DNA from: Zygnema cylindricum | Taxonomy: Eukaryota; Streptophyta; Zygnematophyceae; Zygnematales; Zygnemataceae | DNA: 64,000 nt | Reading direction: 5' to 3' | Assembly: GCA_037447655.1 (NCBI GenBank) | Contig: JBBHKE010000917.1 | Coordinates: 1-64,000 of the forward strand | In this document: positions 33,576-46,258 of the stretch, piece after piece | How the letters are laid out: the number at the start of each line of letters is the position of its first letter | Position numbering within the stretch: position 1 is the first letter of the stretch | Made by a program: the position numbers and the translations under genes | Notes under the pieces: model-generated | The model's input: the letters and a program-made list of their open reading frames with translations, nothing else | Databases searched by the model: none | Told to the model about the DNA's origin: nothing

Positions 33576-34645
33576 CCATTGGTACACGTGAAAAGCAAAA
33601 AAATATCTACGTTGTACAAGCGATCACAAGCATGCACGCCGTACATGCCACGTACATGCCATGTGCCTCCTGCCACGTTAAATACAGGTCAGGTGAAAAT
33701 ATCCTCGCACGCTTCGTCTGACATCCACCGACATTCAACGTTTGCCGCGACCTTCAAGGTTTGTCGCGTCTTTTGCCATTCCGTTTCGAAATTTTGATTT
33801 TCCATTTTGAAAATCAAAATCTAGCCAAAAACTTTATGTACGAATCATTAATAACCTCTTGTGGTACAAAAATTTCGTACAGATATTCAGTTTGTAGATT
33901 TTTTTAAAGATTTTTAGAATCTAGACTCTAACCTACGTGGCGCCAATCATGATTTTCCACACACGAATTTGTTTGTCGTTCACACTTTGACAATACGGTT
34001 GTTGGTCTAATAAGTGCGAACGTATTTTTTTAGGTCCCGGATTGAACCCCTTCTAAGACCGCACATTCTCATGCGTTCGCGGCTATTAAACATAATAAAT
34101 TGTACCTTTTTACATACAAAAGTACAATTGTGTACGGCCTGACAATATCCGTACACCACACTAATTAAAGGATGACGAAATTCCGTTTTGTACGGTACCT
34201 GAAAATTAATTCAAAATAGAGTACAGAAAAAAATAGAATGAACTACGCTAATGGAGAATAAAAAATAAAAAAGCGGGACGGAATTAGTGTACACAACCCT
34301 AATAACGATTGGCGGTGTACTGTACTATTCCTGTGTCTTGTAGGTTCTAAAAGAGCCCTAAAAGTTGATGCATGACTAGAAATCGTATACGTCGATGTAC
34401 TTTTTCTGCTTCTAATACAGGTGGACAAACGGGCGACACGTTTCACACTCGTCTTCTTCTTGCCATGTGGAACGCAGCTCGTTGAGTCATTTTTTGTCTG
34501 GTTGTCAGCAAAAGCGAAACGCAAGATTATGGGAAGGTGTTATCTGTACGCTGCTACGACATCGCCAAGACACGTGTACTGAGGTGGACCGATTATTATG
34601 GAGATTCGCATAATTCAGCTTCCGGATTTTATTGTCGCTCACTTA

Positions 34646-34864
34646 GGGTCAAGTTCCATCGGTCGTTTCTGTTACGGCAAACTCTATCCGACGGTCAGGG
34701 AGGTCAGTGTTACCTCCCAGACCTTCGGAGAGCACTGGCAAGATTCTGGCAGATTCTCTGTCTTGTTGTTTCGAGCATAAAGACAAAATAAGATGTATGG
34801 TTTAGTACGGATAGTCGTGGATTTCTGTTAACTACCCCACTTTTCGACTGATGGAACTTGACCC
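34646..34864. mobile_element. 219-bp MITE with TTA duplication
   Basis: Termini GGGTCAAGTTCCATCGGTCG and CGACTGATGGAACTTGACCC, with TTA at 34643-34645 and 34865-34867. Typical Tourist-like layout. Confidence 0.65.
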
Positions 34865-34867
34865 TTA

Positions 34868-35978
34868 GACAAGGGCTGGGCTTCATTAGGGCAACTCGAG
34901 GGAAAGCGACAAAAAACAGACCGTAAAAAATCTCGCTATTTCAGTACACGTGTACTTTTTTTTGTGAAAAATAATACTGCCATTGAAAATTTTGAGTAGT
35001 TTTTGTAGACGTCCGATTCGGGAATCGATCCCCAAAAAATATTGTGACGAGTAGATCCGCACGTATTTTTGATATTTTTTTTTTTTTTTTCTACATTTTG
35101 TTTTTAATGCTGAATGGTAAAAATTATCACCCGGTTCCTGCTTTTGTCCTAATTTCCGGCCAACCCTAAAAAATTGCGACATTTTGGCAAAATTGAGTCC
35201 AGTCCAGAATGTACGGAAAATCGAATCTTTAAAACAATGTGAACGCCCTCTGATACGAAATGATTTTCTGCGATCCGCAATGAAGCTAGATATGGTTTCC
35301 CAGATACGCTGAAATTACAGCCACAAACGACAAACGGTCTTTCCTATTTGTTTATGCATGTCTTTACTATAAGCAGACAATCTGCCAGCCCGATCCGGAC
35401 AAAAATTATTATAAATGGGGGATCTGACTCAAAATATAATTCTTTTCTAAAATGCGACTTGTAATTGGAGCAGACGAGCCGGTAAAATTTGAAAAACAGC
35501 AATCATTTGTCCCAGAATATTTAGAATGTAAAAATGACAAATGTATATTTTTTAGGGTTATAATGCTCTATTTTAATCCCAAATCTAATATCATATAGGG
35601 TTTATGACACCATTGGTCCCAACTCCAAAAACCCTTAAAATCCCTAGAAAGCCCTAAAAATACCCTAGAACCATAAACCCTTAAAAAATCCTAAACCCCC
35701 AACCATTCTGACTTAATTTAATATTTTCATTAATTCGAATCAGTACTTTAGTGTGGAGTATTCTATAATTCTGTAACGCAATCCGTAGGAAATACGAATA
35801 CCAACACGTGTAAAATGTCAGCTTGATGCCGTACAGTCACTTTGCCACTTTAATTACTTTTCGAAGCGTGCACATGCACGTGGCATAATCGCTTGCACGG
35901 ACGATTTAAATTCCTTACCTGATTTTTAAATAAGACGTCAAACTATAAAACCCTAAAAGCCCAAAAAACCAAAAAAAG
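34868..35978. other. Intergenic, with degenerate CCCTAAA-like tract
   Basis: No gene. At 35556-35700 short CCCTAAA, CCCTAGA and AACCCTTAAA pieces cluster and continue on both sides of the 35979 element (to about 36870). The motif recalls the plant telomere repeat, but no two perfect units are adjacent, so it is at most an old interstitial tract. Confidence 0.5.
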
Positions 35979-36834
35979 TATGTTGTGTATCGGTAAAAAA
36001 CTTATCGCGATAACACCGATACCGATAGTTATCGGTTATCGAACGGTCCGAGGTACCGATATATCGGTCCGAGACCAACAAATTCCATATCGGCGATAAC
36101 TATAAAAATATATAGTACGCATACTATATTACCTTATTAAATATTGTATTATACTATTTATATTATATAAGGTAGCATGCCACGTATACGAATTTGTTCC
36201 GTAACTATTTAACTGTAATTATTACGGTCAACGCAGCACAGAAAACGTTGGCCGGTTAACTGAACAAAATATTATTACGGTGACGTACGCAATTTACAGA
36301 CAAATTGGTGAACATGGAACGGAAAAAGGACGTGGACACAAAGTACAATGGACGCAAAATAATATTCTGCACGCCGCCGGAATCGAAAGGACGACCAACG
36401 TGAGCGCTGGCATCCCGGAATGGCTCTTTTGGCAGCTTATAGCAAAAAAACTGACAGATTGACACGTGGCAGGTGTCCAGTGGATCCCAAGGAATAAAGG
36501 GACAAAGCCATGGCGTCGGATGTGAAAGGTACATCGTTTATATTGGATCCGTACCATAATTGTACAGATGTCATGGCGGCTACTGTTATTTTTGCGCGTC
36601 CGAGGAATAAGACGTACAACTGATTGTACATGCCGTACATTTATATGTACGGAACATACATTTATCGCCGATAGTTATCGTTATCCGTGTTATCGCTGAT
36701 GAGCACCCGATATTATCGGTTACTTATCGAGGATAAGACCGATAGCGATATATCGAACCAATATATCGATTATCGGTAACCCAAAAAAAAGTACATATCG
36801 GTTATCGGTAAATGCTTACCGATACACAACACTA
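35979..36834. mobile_element. Inverted-repeat element with arrays of TATCGGT at both ends
   Basis: Left TATGTTGTGTATCGGTAA, right TTACCGATACACAACACTA, 856 bp. Both ends hold dense copies of TATCGGT or GTTATCGG in both orientations, the kind of subterminal array that hAT transposases bind. The interior (36180-36660) is GTAC-rich and non-coding. The flanks (AAAAAAAG and CAAAAAAC) are too simple to prove a target duplication. Confidence 0.65.
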
Positions 36835-37199
36835 CAAAAAACCTTAAAAAACCCTTAAAAAAAATTGATTATTGAATCACGCAAAAATGTATTATTAATT
36901 GATTTTTAGTTGTTTTTGTTTCTTTTTTTTTTTTTTTTTTGACCCCTTTTGTACCCCAATGGCATTATTTCCACCGCATATTTTACATTATAGGTTGTCT
37001 TTGTTTTGCTGATTTAAAAGTTAACATTTTGAATTTAACATTTTGTTTCAATTTTGAAGTTAGGGCCGCTTAGAAAATTTAAATATAGTAATATTTTATA
37101 ATTTTGCTACTTCTGCATTTTTCGGTTTCATGGGTGTGACGTGACGGGGTACTATTTCTTTATAAAGCGTATTCCGACAAAAAGTCGTTCCGTGCTTAG

Positions 37200-37288
37200 T
37201 CATGATTTTAATTTCTCCGCCTCTCACTACTCCCCTCTCTCTCTCGCTATCTCAGTCTCTCTCGCTCTTCTCCTCCCTCACATTGCCA

Positions 37289-37340
<52 letters not shown>
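37200..37340. repeat. (CT)n microsatellite at gap edge
   Basis: CTCTCTCT runs lead straight into the gap, which explains why assembly stopped here. Confidence 0.85.
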
Positions 37341-38063
37341 NNNNNNNNNNNNNNNNNNNNNNNNNNNNNNNNNNNNNNNNNNNNNNNNNNNNNNNNNNNN
37401 NNNNNNNNNNNNNNNNNNNNNNNNNNNNNNNNNNNNNNNNNNNNNNNNNNNNNNNNNNNNNNNNNNNNNNNNNNNNNNNNNNNNNNNNNNNNNNNNNNNN
37501 NNNNNNNNNNNNNNNNNNNNNNNNNNNNNNNNNNNNNNNNNNNNNNNNNNNNNNNNNNNNNNNNNNNNNNNNNNNNNNNNNNNNNNNNNNNNNNNNNNNN
37601 NNNNNNNNNNNNNNNNNNNNNNNNNNNNNNNNNNNNNNNNNNNNNNNNNNNNNNNNNNNNNNNNNNNNNNNNNNNNNNNNNNNNNNNNNNNNNNNNNNNN
37701 NNNNNNNNNNNNNNNNNNNNNNNNNNNNNNNNNNNNNNNNNNNNNNNNNNNNNNNNNNNNNNNNNNNNNNNNNNNNNNNNNNNNNNNNNNNNNNNNNNNN
37801 NNNNNNNNNNNNNNNNNNNNNNNNNNNNNNNNNNNNNNNNNNNNNNNNNNNNNNNNNNNNNNNNNNNNNNNNNNNNNNNNNNNNNNNNNNNNNNNNNNNN
37901 NNNNNNNNNNNNNNNNNNNNNNNNNNNNNNNNNNNNNNNNNNNNNNNNNNNNNNNNNNNNNNNNNNNNNNNNNNNNNNNNNNNNNNNNNNNNNNNNNNNN
38001 NNNNNNNNNNNNNNNNNNNNNNNNNNNNNNNNNNNNNNNNNNNNNNNNNNNNNNNNNNNNNNN
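37341..38063. other. Assembly gap (723 N)
   Basis: Run of N bases. Nothing can be said about its content; frames that cross it are artefacts. Confidence 1.
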
Positions 38064-39531
38064 TTTTTTTGCCCTAACCAGACTGTACATTTATTTCCGT
38101 ACATGTCAGACTAATTTACGTGTCAGACCAATCCCGTTTTTTTAGCGCACGTTCCTATGCGTACGCGTCCGATTTAATTCATTTTTTGTAAAATTTTCAC
38201 TTGAAAAGGTACATTTATGTACGGTCTGATATCGACCGTACACCACGCTATTTAGATCTTATTGAACTTTAGTTCTTTACGCTATTTTGTACGGTACCTC
38301 AATTAACGTCAAGGAAAAATTAAAATCATGTATCCTATTTGAGGAAAATAATCAAAATTTTAAGAACCCAAATTAGTGACTTTGACACTAATAACGATGC
38401 GCGGTGTACTGTACTGAATTTGATTTTGCACATTTATAAAGGAGGCGTGACATGATGTCCTACAACCAAGCTTTTGTCTGTACTTGTTTTTGCACATTTA
38501 TAGCGGAGACGTGCTAGGATGTCCTACAAGATTTTGTCGTCGAACAGGGTGGCTTCGACGTCCGAAGGTACACGCCATTTGCCACATGTAACTTTATAAA
38601 TTCACGTCTGCCGTGGATCGACTCTGACTTTATAAGTGGACCAAAATACGCGTCCAGTAAGCACAAAGTGTCCACCTGATGACAGTCGGAGGAGACTAGC
38701 TAGGTATTGGAAACAAAGGGCGTTTGCGTCGAAAATTGAAAATCGGACGTTGGTAATTATCACCATGAAGTCTAGAGAATCTCAACGAATTTTGAATAAA
38801 CATCTTTTGTTGTGAAAAAAAAAACTGTACGGCTTAGTACGGAATGGTACATTCTCCAGTAAACAATCCCACTTTTCGCCTGATGGAAGGTTACCCTTAC
38901 TAGTACTTTCTAGTACGCGCAAAAACAACGAAATAGCCGTTCGGATGTTGTTTTTGCTACGTCAGCTTTACGGGTTACCGTTGGCCTGTTTCACAGAACG
39001 ACGCAACGTTTAACCTACTTCTATATCCGGCAATATTTTGAGGAAGTCCGTTTGTTCGGTTTTCCAAGAACTTCCGAAATTTACAAAGTCGGTGCTCGGA
39101 AAGCCGTACATTATTCGAACGTCCGTCTGTTGCGGAAGTGATTTTTTTTTCCGCTGGGAATAGGCTATCACTCTCTCACCCTTGTACGGTAGTTCGTCGT
39201 TTGTACTATCGGGTTTCTCTGTATATCTGAACGGTCGAAGTACAATTGATCTCATGCCACCTTTTTGTACATTCCTTGTACTTGCAAATTCGCTGCAATA
39301 CACCGCAAATCGTTATTAGCGTTATAAATTATTAGTGTTAAGAATTAATCAGCGTTATTAACGATAATTTTAGTTTTTCAAGATTTGGAAAAAAAAAGTT
39401 TACTCTAATTGATCCATAACGCTACATATTTGGGTATAACGGATCTGCCATCAGGATCGTCACAGTAAAATAGTTAAAAGTACAAAATCTGACAAATCGT
39501 ACACCGTCGCGTCCTTTTACTCTAATTTATT
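38064..39531. other. Repeat-rich intergenic DNA, with one element right end
   Basis: A right terminus CCCACTTTTCGCCTGATGG then AAGGTTACCC ends at 38896, followed by TTA (38897-38899). It matches the ends at 33312 and 54054; its left end was not found and may be in the gap. Two more terminus-like pieces (GCGCGGTGTACTG near 38400, ACACCGCAAATCG near 39300) resemble the TA-flanked element at 60675. No gene. Confidence 0.5.
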
Positions 39532-40761
39532 TGTTGAAATTTATGTATTTTCTAAGTCTGTATTGGAAAAACAAATAGAGTAAGTTAGCAAAGGCAACCT
39601 GCTTCTCGCTCAACTCTCTCCGGTCACCATACTTGTTGCAGTCACTGAAGACTAGAGAGATAGCTAGAGCCATGGCTGTCTAAAGAGGATAGGCTAATTC
39701 GTAGTTTGTACCAAAATGGATATGATGGTTACGAGATTTGATCCTGATACCTACATCATATGATAGACGTTAGCTTTAGCCTATAGCTTAGAGTGAACGT
39801 TGGCATATATAGGGTACAATAGGTATTTATAACTGTACAAGAAGAGAGTTCAAACAAACTAACAAATAACCAAAAACTACTCTAGACCAGATTTGAACTT
39901 TGTTCTGTGATTATTTTGTAGAGGTAAAACCAATAAGGCGTTATCGAAACGATACACGTGACGGGTTTCATAATTACATAAACATTAACGCAACAACTAA
40001 TAAACAGGAGACTAACCAAAAGGAGCAATTTCTGCATGTACGCGAATCTGAACCATGTAAAATATATTTTGATCAGACAGCCGTCATTATAGCCACCACG
40101 CGAAGTGAGCTTTTTGGCTGCATACGAAGATAGCGTCACGCGGCGCCACGTGACGCCACATTATTTGATACCGGAGAAGATAGGAGAAGGAACCATGGCT
40201 TCCGATTTGGTAGGTGTCACCTTGTAGACCTTGTCGTACAATGGTCGTACAATAAGTACATCGCCCATTGTACCTTCTTGTACTATATAGTGTTCCTATT
40301 GGACTAGGGTTTAGTAGTTGGAGTCGTGAGTAGGCAGACCACGACTTAGTGATATTTAGCTACCTCTCTCTAAGAGAGCTTGTAACTATAAATGTCATCT
40401 TTGACCAGCCATAACTTAATGCTCAGGTGAGCAAATTCAGTGATTCTTTTTGCTGCGGACTCAAGGGAGTCCAAGCTACACAAGGGTGTAGTCGGTCAGA
40501 GTCTTTTAGTGCCAGGGTGGCACTTATTCAGTGGGAAAGTCAAAGTGGGAAATATTGTCCAAAACACATATTCAAGCTTTGCAATCTGTGGTGGAACTGA
40601 GCACACAGAAGGTCTTCTCTTCATAGGGGTGAAGGTGTAATGGGGTTCAAATTGTCAAGGGATCAATCATTTGGGTTTATATCAACTTGGAGTCGGCACT
40701 ATCTAGATTAGCTTCTTTTAGATTTGCAAATTCAATGGGCAATGGAGCCCATAGAATTTCA
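39532..40761 (+). repeat. B left outer LTR
   Basis: TGTTGAAATTTATG to GAATTTCA. TATA box TATAAATG at 40387-40394 after GAGAGCTTGTAAC. The gag start ATG is at 40742, 20 bp before the LTR end. Confidence 0.92.
40387..40394 (+). promoter_or_regulatory. TATA box in B left LTR
   Basis: TATAAATG after a GAGAGCTTGTAAC context shared with the other B LTRs and similar to family A. Confidence 0.6.
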
Positions 40762-41127
40762 GATTATGGGCCCACCATCTAGGGTGCCTATGTTTGATGG
40801 AACAGACTTAACTTATTGGGAGTTTATTTTGGAGGGATTGCTTTTCGAGAAGCACATATGGGGAATTGTTTCGGGACAAGTGAGATGTCCGCCACCTGCC
40901 TTTTGAGGAGGTTACTATGGAGAATCATCTGAGGCTTCCCAGAATATCAACCGGAGTTCAAATGAATCAAAAGGTGAAGGGAAAAACCTTTCCGTGGATG
41001 GGGAAATAGGGGAGAAGGATAAAGGGACACTTATGGTGAGGGGAGCTATGCTCTCCGCCACATCTTCACTTACAAGGGTTATAAGTAAAATTGAAGAAAA
41101 TGATAGTAAAATTTGGGAGGATAAAAG
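40742..41127 (+). pseudogene. B gag N-terminal fragment
   Basis: Starts MEPIEFQIMGPPSRVP in the LTR, continues TYWEF and WGIVSGQVRCPPP and meets a stop at 40904. Homologous sequence goes on to about 41127, then an unassigned 50-bp AT-rich spacer leads into inverted gag. Confidence 0.8.
40762..40776 (+). promoter_or_regulatory. B primer-binding site, left copy
   Basis: GATTATGGGCCCACC, one base off. The minus-strand copies at 42471-42485 and 48659-48673 are the perfect GGTTATGGGCCCACC. Confidence 0.75.
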
Positions 41128-41179
41128 TTAAGGTTGATAGGTACTACGATCAAATTAATGTATCTTTATACTTATATTT

Positions 41180-42505
41180 AATATTTATAGAATTTTCCTC
41201 ATTATTTTTATTTTTCCCTTTTTCATTTATGTATCTTATATCTGACTTTCTCATTTCTAAGTCATACTTTTTACACTCCTTGACATCCTCATCATTTCTA
41301 ACTCCCTCAAGTACATCCCTTCCCTTGACTTCCTTTATACCTCCAAAAGCACATCGTTGTTTCGTGTAATTTCCGCGTACTTCTCTCTCTTCTCCATTCT
41401 ACCAATGTGAAGAAGCTCCAATATTTCTTCATCCTCTTTCTCCTCTTCCCCTTCTTCCTCCTCTTTCACATTCCAACTTCTAAGTTCTTCCAAACAAGGA
41501 CACTCCTCTATATAGTGACCCGGTTCTCTACAAAAGAAGCAAACACCCTTTTTCAAAGCTCCCTTTTTTTTTCCTCTCCCTCTCTTTCCACCAAAGTTCT
41601 GATAAGGTTTACCTTCGTCTTTCTTCCCCTCATCACGCTTCCGCTCGTCACCGCCGTTCCTCTCATCACGCTTCCGCCAATCACCACCAGCTGTAAATAC
41701 AGTTACCTTCTCACTTCCCATACGAACCTCCAAAGTGCTTTCCCTCACAAGAATTATCCCCATGGTGAAGCTCCAAGTCCATGAGGAGCCATCCATTGCC
41801 TGCATCCGATAAATGATGTTTTCGTACTCATCTGGGAGTTTCATGAGTAGTGTATTGATCAATCTCTCCTCAAATTCTACATACCCCGCACTAGCAAGCT
41901 CAACATATAACGCAGCAATATCATTGCAAAACTCTATCTTGTTACCGCCTTTATAAACATAGGCCTCTATTTTCTGTTTTACTAACTGCTGCCTCTGAAT
42001 AGTCTCACTCTTATAAATCAGCCTTAGTGTTTCCCATATTTCCGAAGACTTAGTAAGACTTAAAAGAGTGATAGCTATGGACTTAGACACATATCTAAGT
42101 ATAAGATGTTTTGCTATTGTTTTTATACTCCCAAATTTTACTATCATTTACTTCAGTTTTACTTATAACCCCTCTAAGTGAAGATGTGGCGGAGAGCATA
42201 GCTCCCCTCACCATAAGTGTCCCTTTATCCTTCTCCCCTATTTCCCTATCCACAGAAAGGTTTTTCCCTTCACCTTTTGATTCATCTGAACTCCGGTTGA
42301 TATTCTGGGCAGCCTCAGATGATTCTCCATAGTAACCTCCTCCAAAGCCAGGTGGCGGACATCTCACTTGTCCCGAAACAATTCCCCATAAGTGCTTCTC
42401 GAAAAGCAATCCCTCCATAATAAACTCCCAATAAGTGAAGTCTGTTCCATCGAACATAGGCACCCTAGATGGTGGGCCCATAACCTGAAATTCTATGGGC
42501 TCCAT
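41180..42505 (-). pseudogene. B gag, nearly complete, minus strand
   Basis: Start codon at 42503-42505. N-terminal frame is open to 42095, then a two-base loss (AACAATAGC where an intact copy has AACACTATAGC) shifts the frame. The rest (41335-42147) holds the UBN2-like gag core and the zinc knuckle CFFCREPGHYIEEC. The tail is cut at the inversion junction. Confidence 0.82.
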
Positions 42506-43728
42506 TGCCCACAGAATTCGCAGATCCAAAAGAAGCTAATCTAGATAGTGCCAACTCCAAGTCGATATAAACCCAAATGAATGATCCCTTGACAATTAGA
42601 ACCCCAATACACCTTCACCCTTGTGAAGAGAAGTCCTTCTGTGTGCTCAGTTCCACCACAGAATGCAAAGCTTGAATATGTGTTTTGGACAATATTCCCC
42701 ACTATGACTTTCCCATAGATTAAGTGCCACCTTGGCACGCAAAGACTCTGACCAGCTACACTCTTGTGTAGCCTGGACTCCTTTGAGTCCGCTGCAAAAA
42801 GAATCACTGAATTTGCTCCTCTGAGCAGTAAGTTATGGTTGGTCAAAGATGATCTTTATAGTTACAAGCTCTCTTAGAGAGAGGTACCTAAATATCACTA
42901 AGTCTTGGTCTGCCTATTCACGACTACCTAATACTAAACCCTAGTCTAATAGGAACACTATATAGTAAAGAAGGTACAATGGGCGATGTACTTATTGTAA
43001 GACCATTGTACGACAAGGTCTACAAGGTGACACCTGTCAAATCGGAAGCCATGGTTCCTCCTCCCATCTTCTCCGGTATCAAATAATGTGGCGCCACGTG
43101 GCACCGCGTGACGCTATCTCTGTATGTCGCCAAAAGCTCACTTCGCGTGGCGGCTATAATGCCGGTTGTCCGATCAAATTATATTTTACAAGGTTCAGAT
43201 TCGCGTACATGCAGGAATTGCTAATTGCTCCTTTTGGTTAGTCTGTTGTTAATTAGCTGTTGCGTTAATGTTTATATATGTATGAAACCCATCACGTGTA
43301 TCGTTTCGACAACGCCTTATTGGTTAAGGCTTACCTCTACAAATATAACCACAGACCATGGTTCAAATCTGGTCTAGAGCAATTTTTGGTTATTTGTTAG
43401 TTTGTTAGAACTCTCTTCTTGTCCGCTTATAAATACCTATTGTACCCTTTATATGATATTGTTTACTCTAAGCCATAGGCTAAAGCTAACGTCTACTATA
43501 GGATGTAGGTACTAGGATCAAGTCTTGGAAACCGTCACAACCATTTTGGTACAAACTACGAATTAGCCTATCCTCTTTAGACAGCCATGGCTCTAGCTCT
43601 CTCTCTGGTCTTCAGTGACTGCAACAAGTATGGGGACCGGAGAGAGTTGAGTGAGAAGCAGGTTGCCTTTGCTGACTTACTCTATTTAATTTTCCAATAT
43701 AGACCTAGAAAATACATAAATTTCAACA
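42486..43728 (-). repeat. B inner LTR 1 (shared by two internal regions)
   Basis: Plus-strand ends TGAAATTCTATGGG and ATAAATTTCAACA. On its left is a primer site and gag (so it is a 5' LTR for that side); on its right is a polypurine tract and pol relic (so it is a 3' LTR for that side). Confidence 0.88.
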
Positions 43729-43741
43729 CTCCCCTTATTTT

Positions 43742-44125
43742 CTAGTCTACTTTCTTTTCAACTCCCACTAAAAATATATATATAATATTTTTTTTTCTTC
43801 TTTTCTTTTTCCTCTTTCTTTTCTCCTCATAAAACTTTAAGTGAATACTCTCGTATTTTAAAAGGTCTATTAGATGAGCTGAAATAAACATTCCATCTTG
43901 CTGATCACATATTTTATTAAGCATACAATTTTCCATAAATCCAAGCAAAGATTTTATCCCACTCATCTCTTTTCCATCCACACAGAATCCGATTTCCCTC
44001 TTGCAATTCAAAAAACCAGCCCCATCCCCAATCTGCGACACACACCCAGGTGCTAACCCTTTTACATGCACACCACCATAAATGCCATCACTCCCATTAG
44101 TGATGTCAAAACCATTACCCCCCAA
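43742..44125 (-). pseudogene. B RNase H-like relic, copy 1
   Basis: 127-residue frame. It lines up with the copia RNase H end to end (LGG..DIT..SD..YGG, then QIGDGA, IKSLLGFMEN, CDQQDGMFISAH) but the catalytic acidic residues are gone (SDGIYGG for SDASYGD, no MEAEYM, CDQQ for CDNQ). Ends in a Lys/Arg-rich tail. Confidence 0.7.
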
Positions 44126-44339
44126 ATTTATCGTTATATCAAGAGTCCCCCACTAAGTTCCTCATAAAATCTACATCTTCCGAGCTCATATTTTTATCCA
44201 TGATACTCACCCCCATTTTTTGAGCTTTCCTCACTCTCTCCCATGGAATTCTTTCCACTATCACTTTCTATAATGATTCCTAATGAGTATTTCTCCTCCC
44301 CTAAACTTTTCATTAAATATTTCTTTTCTCCACTATTCT

Positions 44340-45660
44340 TTAAAACCCCTCTAGTTTTACTTCTCCCCTTTCCTCCAAATCCGTTGAAGTCACACTTTCC
44401 AACCAGTTTTCTATTTCCAAAATATTTATAAAATTATCCTCATTATTTTTATTTTTCCCTTTTTCATTTATGTATCCTAGATTTGACTTTCTCATTTCTA
44501 AGTCATACTTTTTACACTCTTTCACATCCTCATCATTTCTAACTCCCTCAAGTACCTCCCTTCCTCTTACTTCCCTTATACCTCCAAAAGCACATCGTTG
44601 CTTCCGTGTAATTTCTGTGTACTTCTCTCTCTTCTCCATTCTACCGATGTGAAGAAGCTCCAAAATTTCTTCATCCTCTTCATCCTCTTCCCTTTCTTCC
44701 TCCTCATCCACATTCCAACTTCTAAGTTCTTCCAAACAAGGGCATTCCTCTATATAATGACCCGGTTCCCTACAAAAGAAGCAAACACCCTTTTTCAAAG
44801 CTCCCCTTTCTTTTCCTCTCCCTCTCTTTCCACCAAAGTTCCGATAAGGTTTACCTTCGTCTTTCTTCCTCTCATCACGCTTCCGCTCGTCACTGCCGTT
44901 CCTCTCATCACGCTTACGCCAATCACCACCAGCTGTAAATGTAGTTACCCTCTCACTTCCCCTACGAAGCTCCAAAGCGCTTTCCCTCACAAGAATTATC
45001 CCCATGGTAAAGCTCCAAGTCCATGAAGAGCCATCCATTGCCTGCATACGATTAATGATGTTTTCGTACTCATCTGGGAGTTTCATGAGTAGTGTATTGA
45101 TCTTTCTCTCCTCATATTCTACATACCCCGCACTAGCAAGCTCAACATATAACACAGCAATATCATTGCAAAACTCTATCATGGTACCGCCTTTATAAAC
45201 ATTTGCCTCTATTTCCTGTTTTACTAACTGCTGCCTCTGAATAGTCTCACTCTTATAAATCTGCCTTAGTGTTTCCCATATTTCCGAAGACTTGGTAAGA
45301 CTTAAAAGAGTGATAGCTATGGACTTAGACACATATCTAAGTATAAGATGTTTTGCTATAGTGTTTTTATACTCCTAAATTTTACTATCATTTTCTTCAA
45401 TTTTACTTATAACCCCTCTAAGTGAAGATGTGTCGGAGAGCATAGCTCCCCTCACCATAAGTGTCCCTGTATCCTTCTCCCCTATTTCCCCATCCACAGA
45501 AAGGTTTTTCCCTTCACCTTTAGATTCATCTGAACTCCGGTTGATATTCTGGGCAGCCTCAGATGATTCTCCATATTAACCTCATTCAAAGCCAGGTGGC
45601 GGACATCTCACTTGTCCCGAAACAATTCCCCATAAGTGCTTCTCGAAAAGTAATCCCTCC
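44340..45660 (-). pseudogene. B gag, copy 2
   Basis: A 330-residue open stretch (44340-45332) with gag core, Lys/Arg-rich KRDERNG region, knuckle CFFCREPGHYIEEC and acidic linker. The N-terminal part continues to 45660 with a stop (TGG to TAG near 45376). It ends abruptly at the junction with the autonomous fragment. Confidence 0.8.
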
Positions 45661-46258
45661 ATAAAGATTTTGAGTTCCAGACTTCATGAACCCAAGTTCT
45701 TCAAGAAGAGATTTAACCCACATTAATTCTTTGGGGCAGCACAGGAAGCCATGTATTCAGCCTCCATAGTGGACTGAGCAACTACTTTTTGTTGCTTGCT
45801 ACTCCAACAACATGCACCGGATCCAATTTGCAACACATATCTAGTCGTACACCTCCTTAAAGGCACATCTCCATATCTGGCATCACTCCAAGTGGTGATG
45901 TCAGTGTGCTCCCCTCCCAAATGCAACCATAATTCCCTTGTCCCCTTGAGATACCTCATCACCCTTTTGGCAGCCTCCCAGTCTCTCTTTCTTGGTTCAT
46001 TTAGATTTCTACTAAGGACACCTACAGCTGCTGCTATATCCGGACGGGTATAGTTTATAAAATAAATTAAACTGCATACAATCTGCCGATAAGGGATATT
46101 TTCCATAAATTTTCTTTATATCTCATCCATCTCATCATTAATGATCAATATTCCTCCCTCTTCACTCCCCTCACTCACTTTCTTCAAATCCATGGGAGTA
46201 ATATATCCGTTTGCTTTCTCCATTTGAAATTTTTCTAGCATATTACCGATTGCTTCTT
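45661..46258 (-). pseudogene. Autonomous copia fragment, part 1: RT end and RNase H
   Basis: Minus strand: KEAIGNMLEKFQ, MDLKKVSEGS, SIPYRQI-type, YTRPDIAAAVGVLSR, LGGEHTDITTWSDARYGD and MEAEYMAS, i.e. the normal RT C-terminus and a catalytic-type RNase H, both cut at the ends. Unlike the B relic it keeps the acidic residues. Confidence 0.82.

Larger units (their letters stand above)
33312..34864. mobile_element. TTA-flanked inverted-repeat element, about 1.55 kb
   Basis: Left end GGGTGACGTTCCATTAGACG with AAAAGTGGGG following; right end CCCCACTTTTCGACTGATGG then AACTTGACCC. TTA on both sides (33309-33311 and 34865-34867). It shares its left TTA with its neighbour, so the two form a chain. 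The same right end also pairs with the shorter element that starts at 34646, so the boundary may be a nested case. A strong palindrome is at 33519-33575. Confidence 0.55.

Noticed and set aside
35556-36880. Telomere repeat (CCCTAAA)n
   Set aside because: Only scattered imperfect units, no array; kept as a comment, not as a telomere.
37141-38145. Frames through the gap
   Set aside because: Ns carry no information, and the flanking CT repeat gives only Ser/Leu strings.
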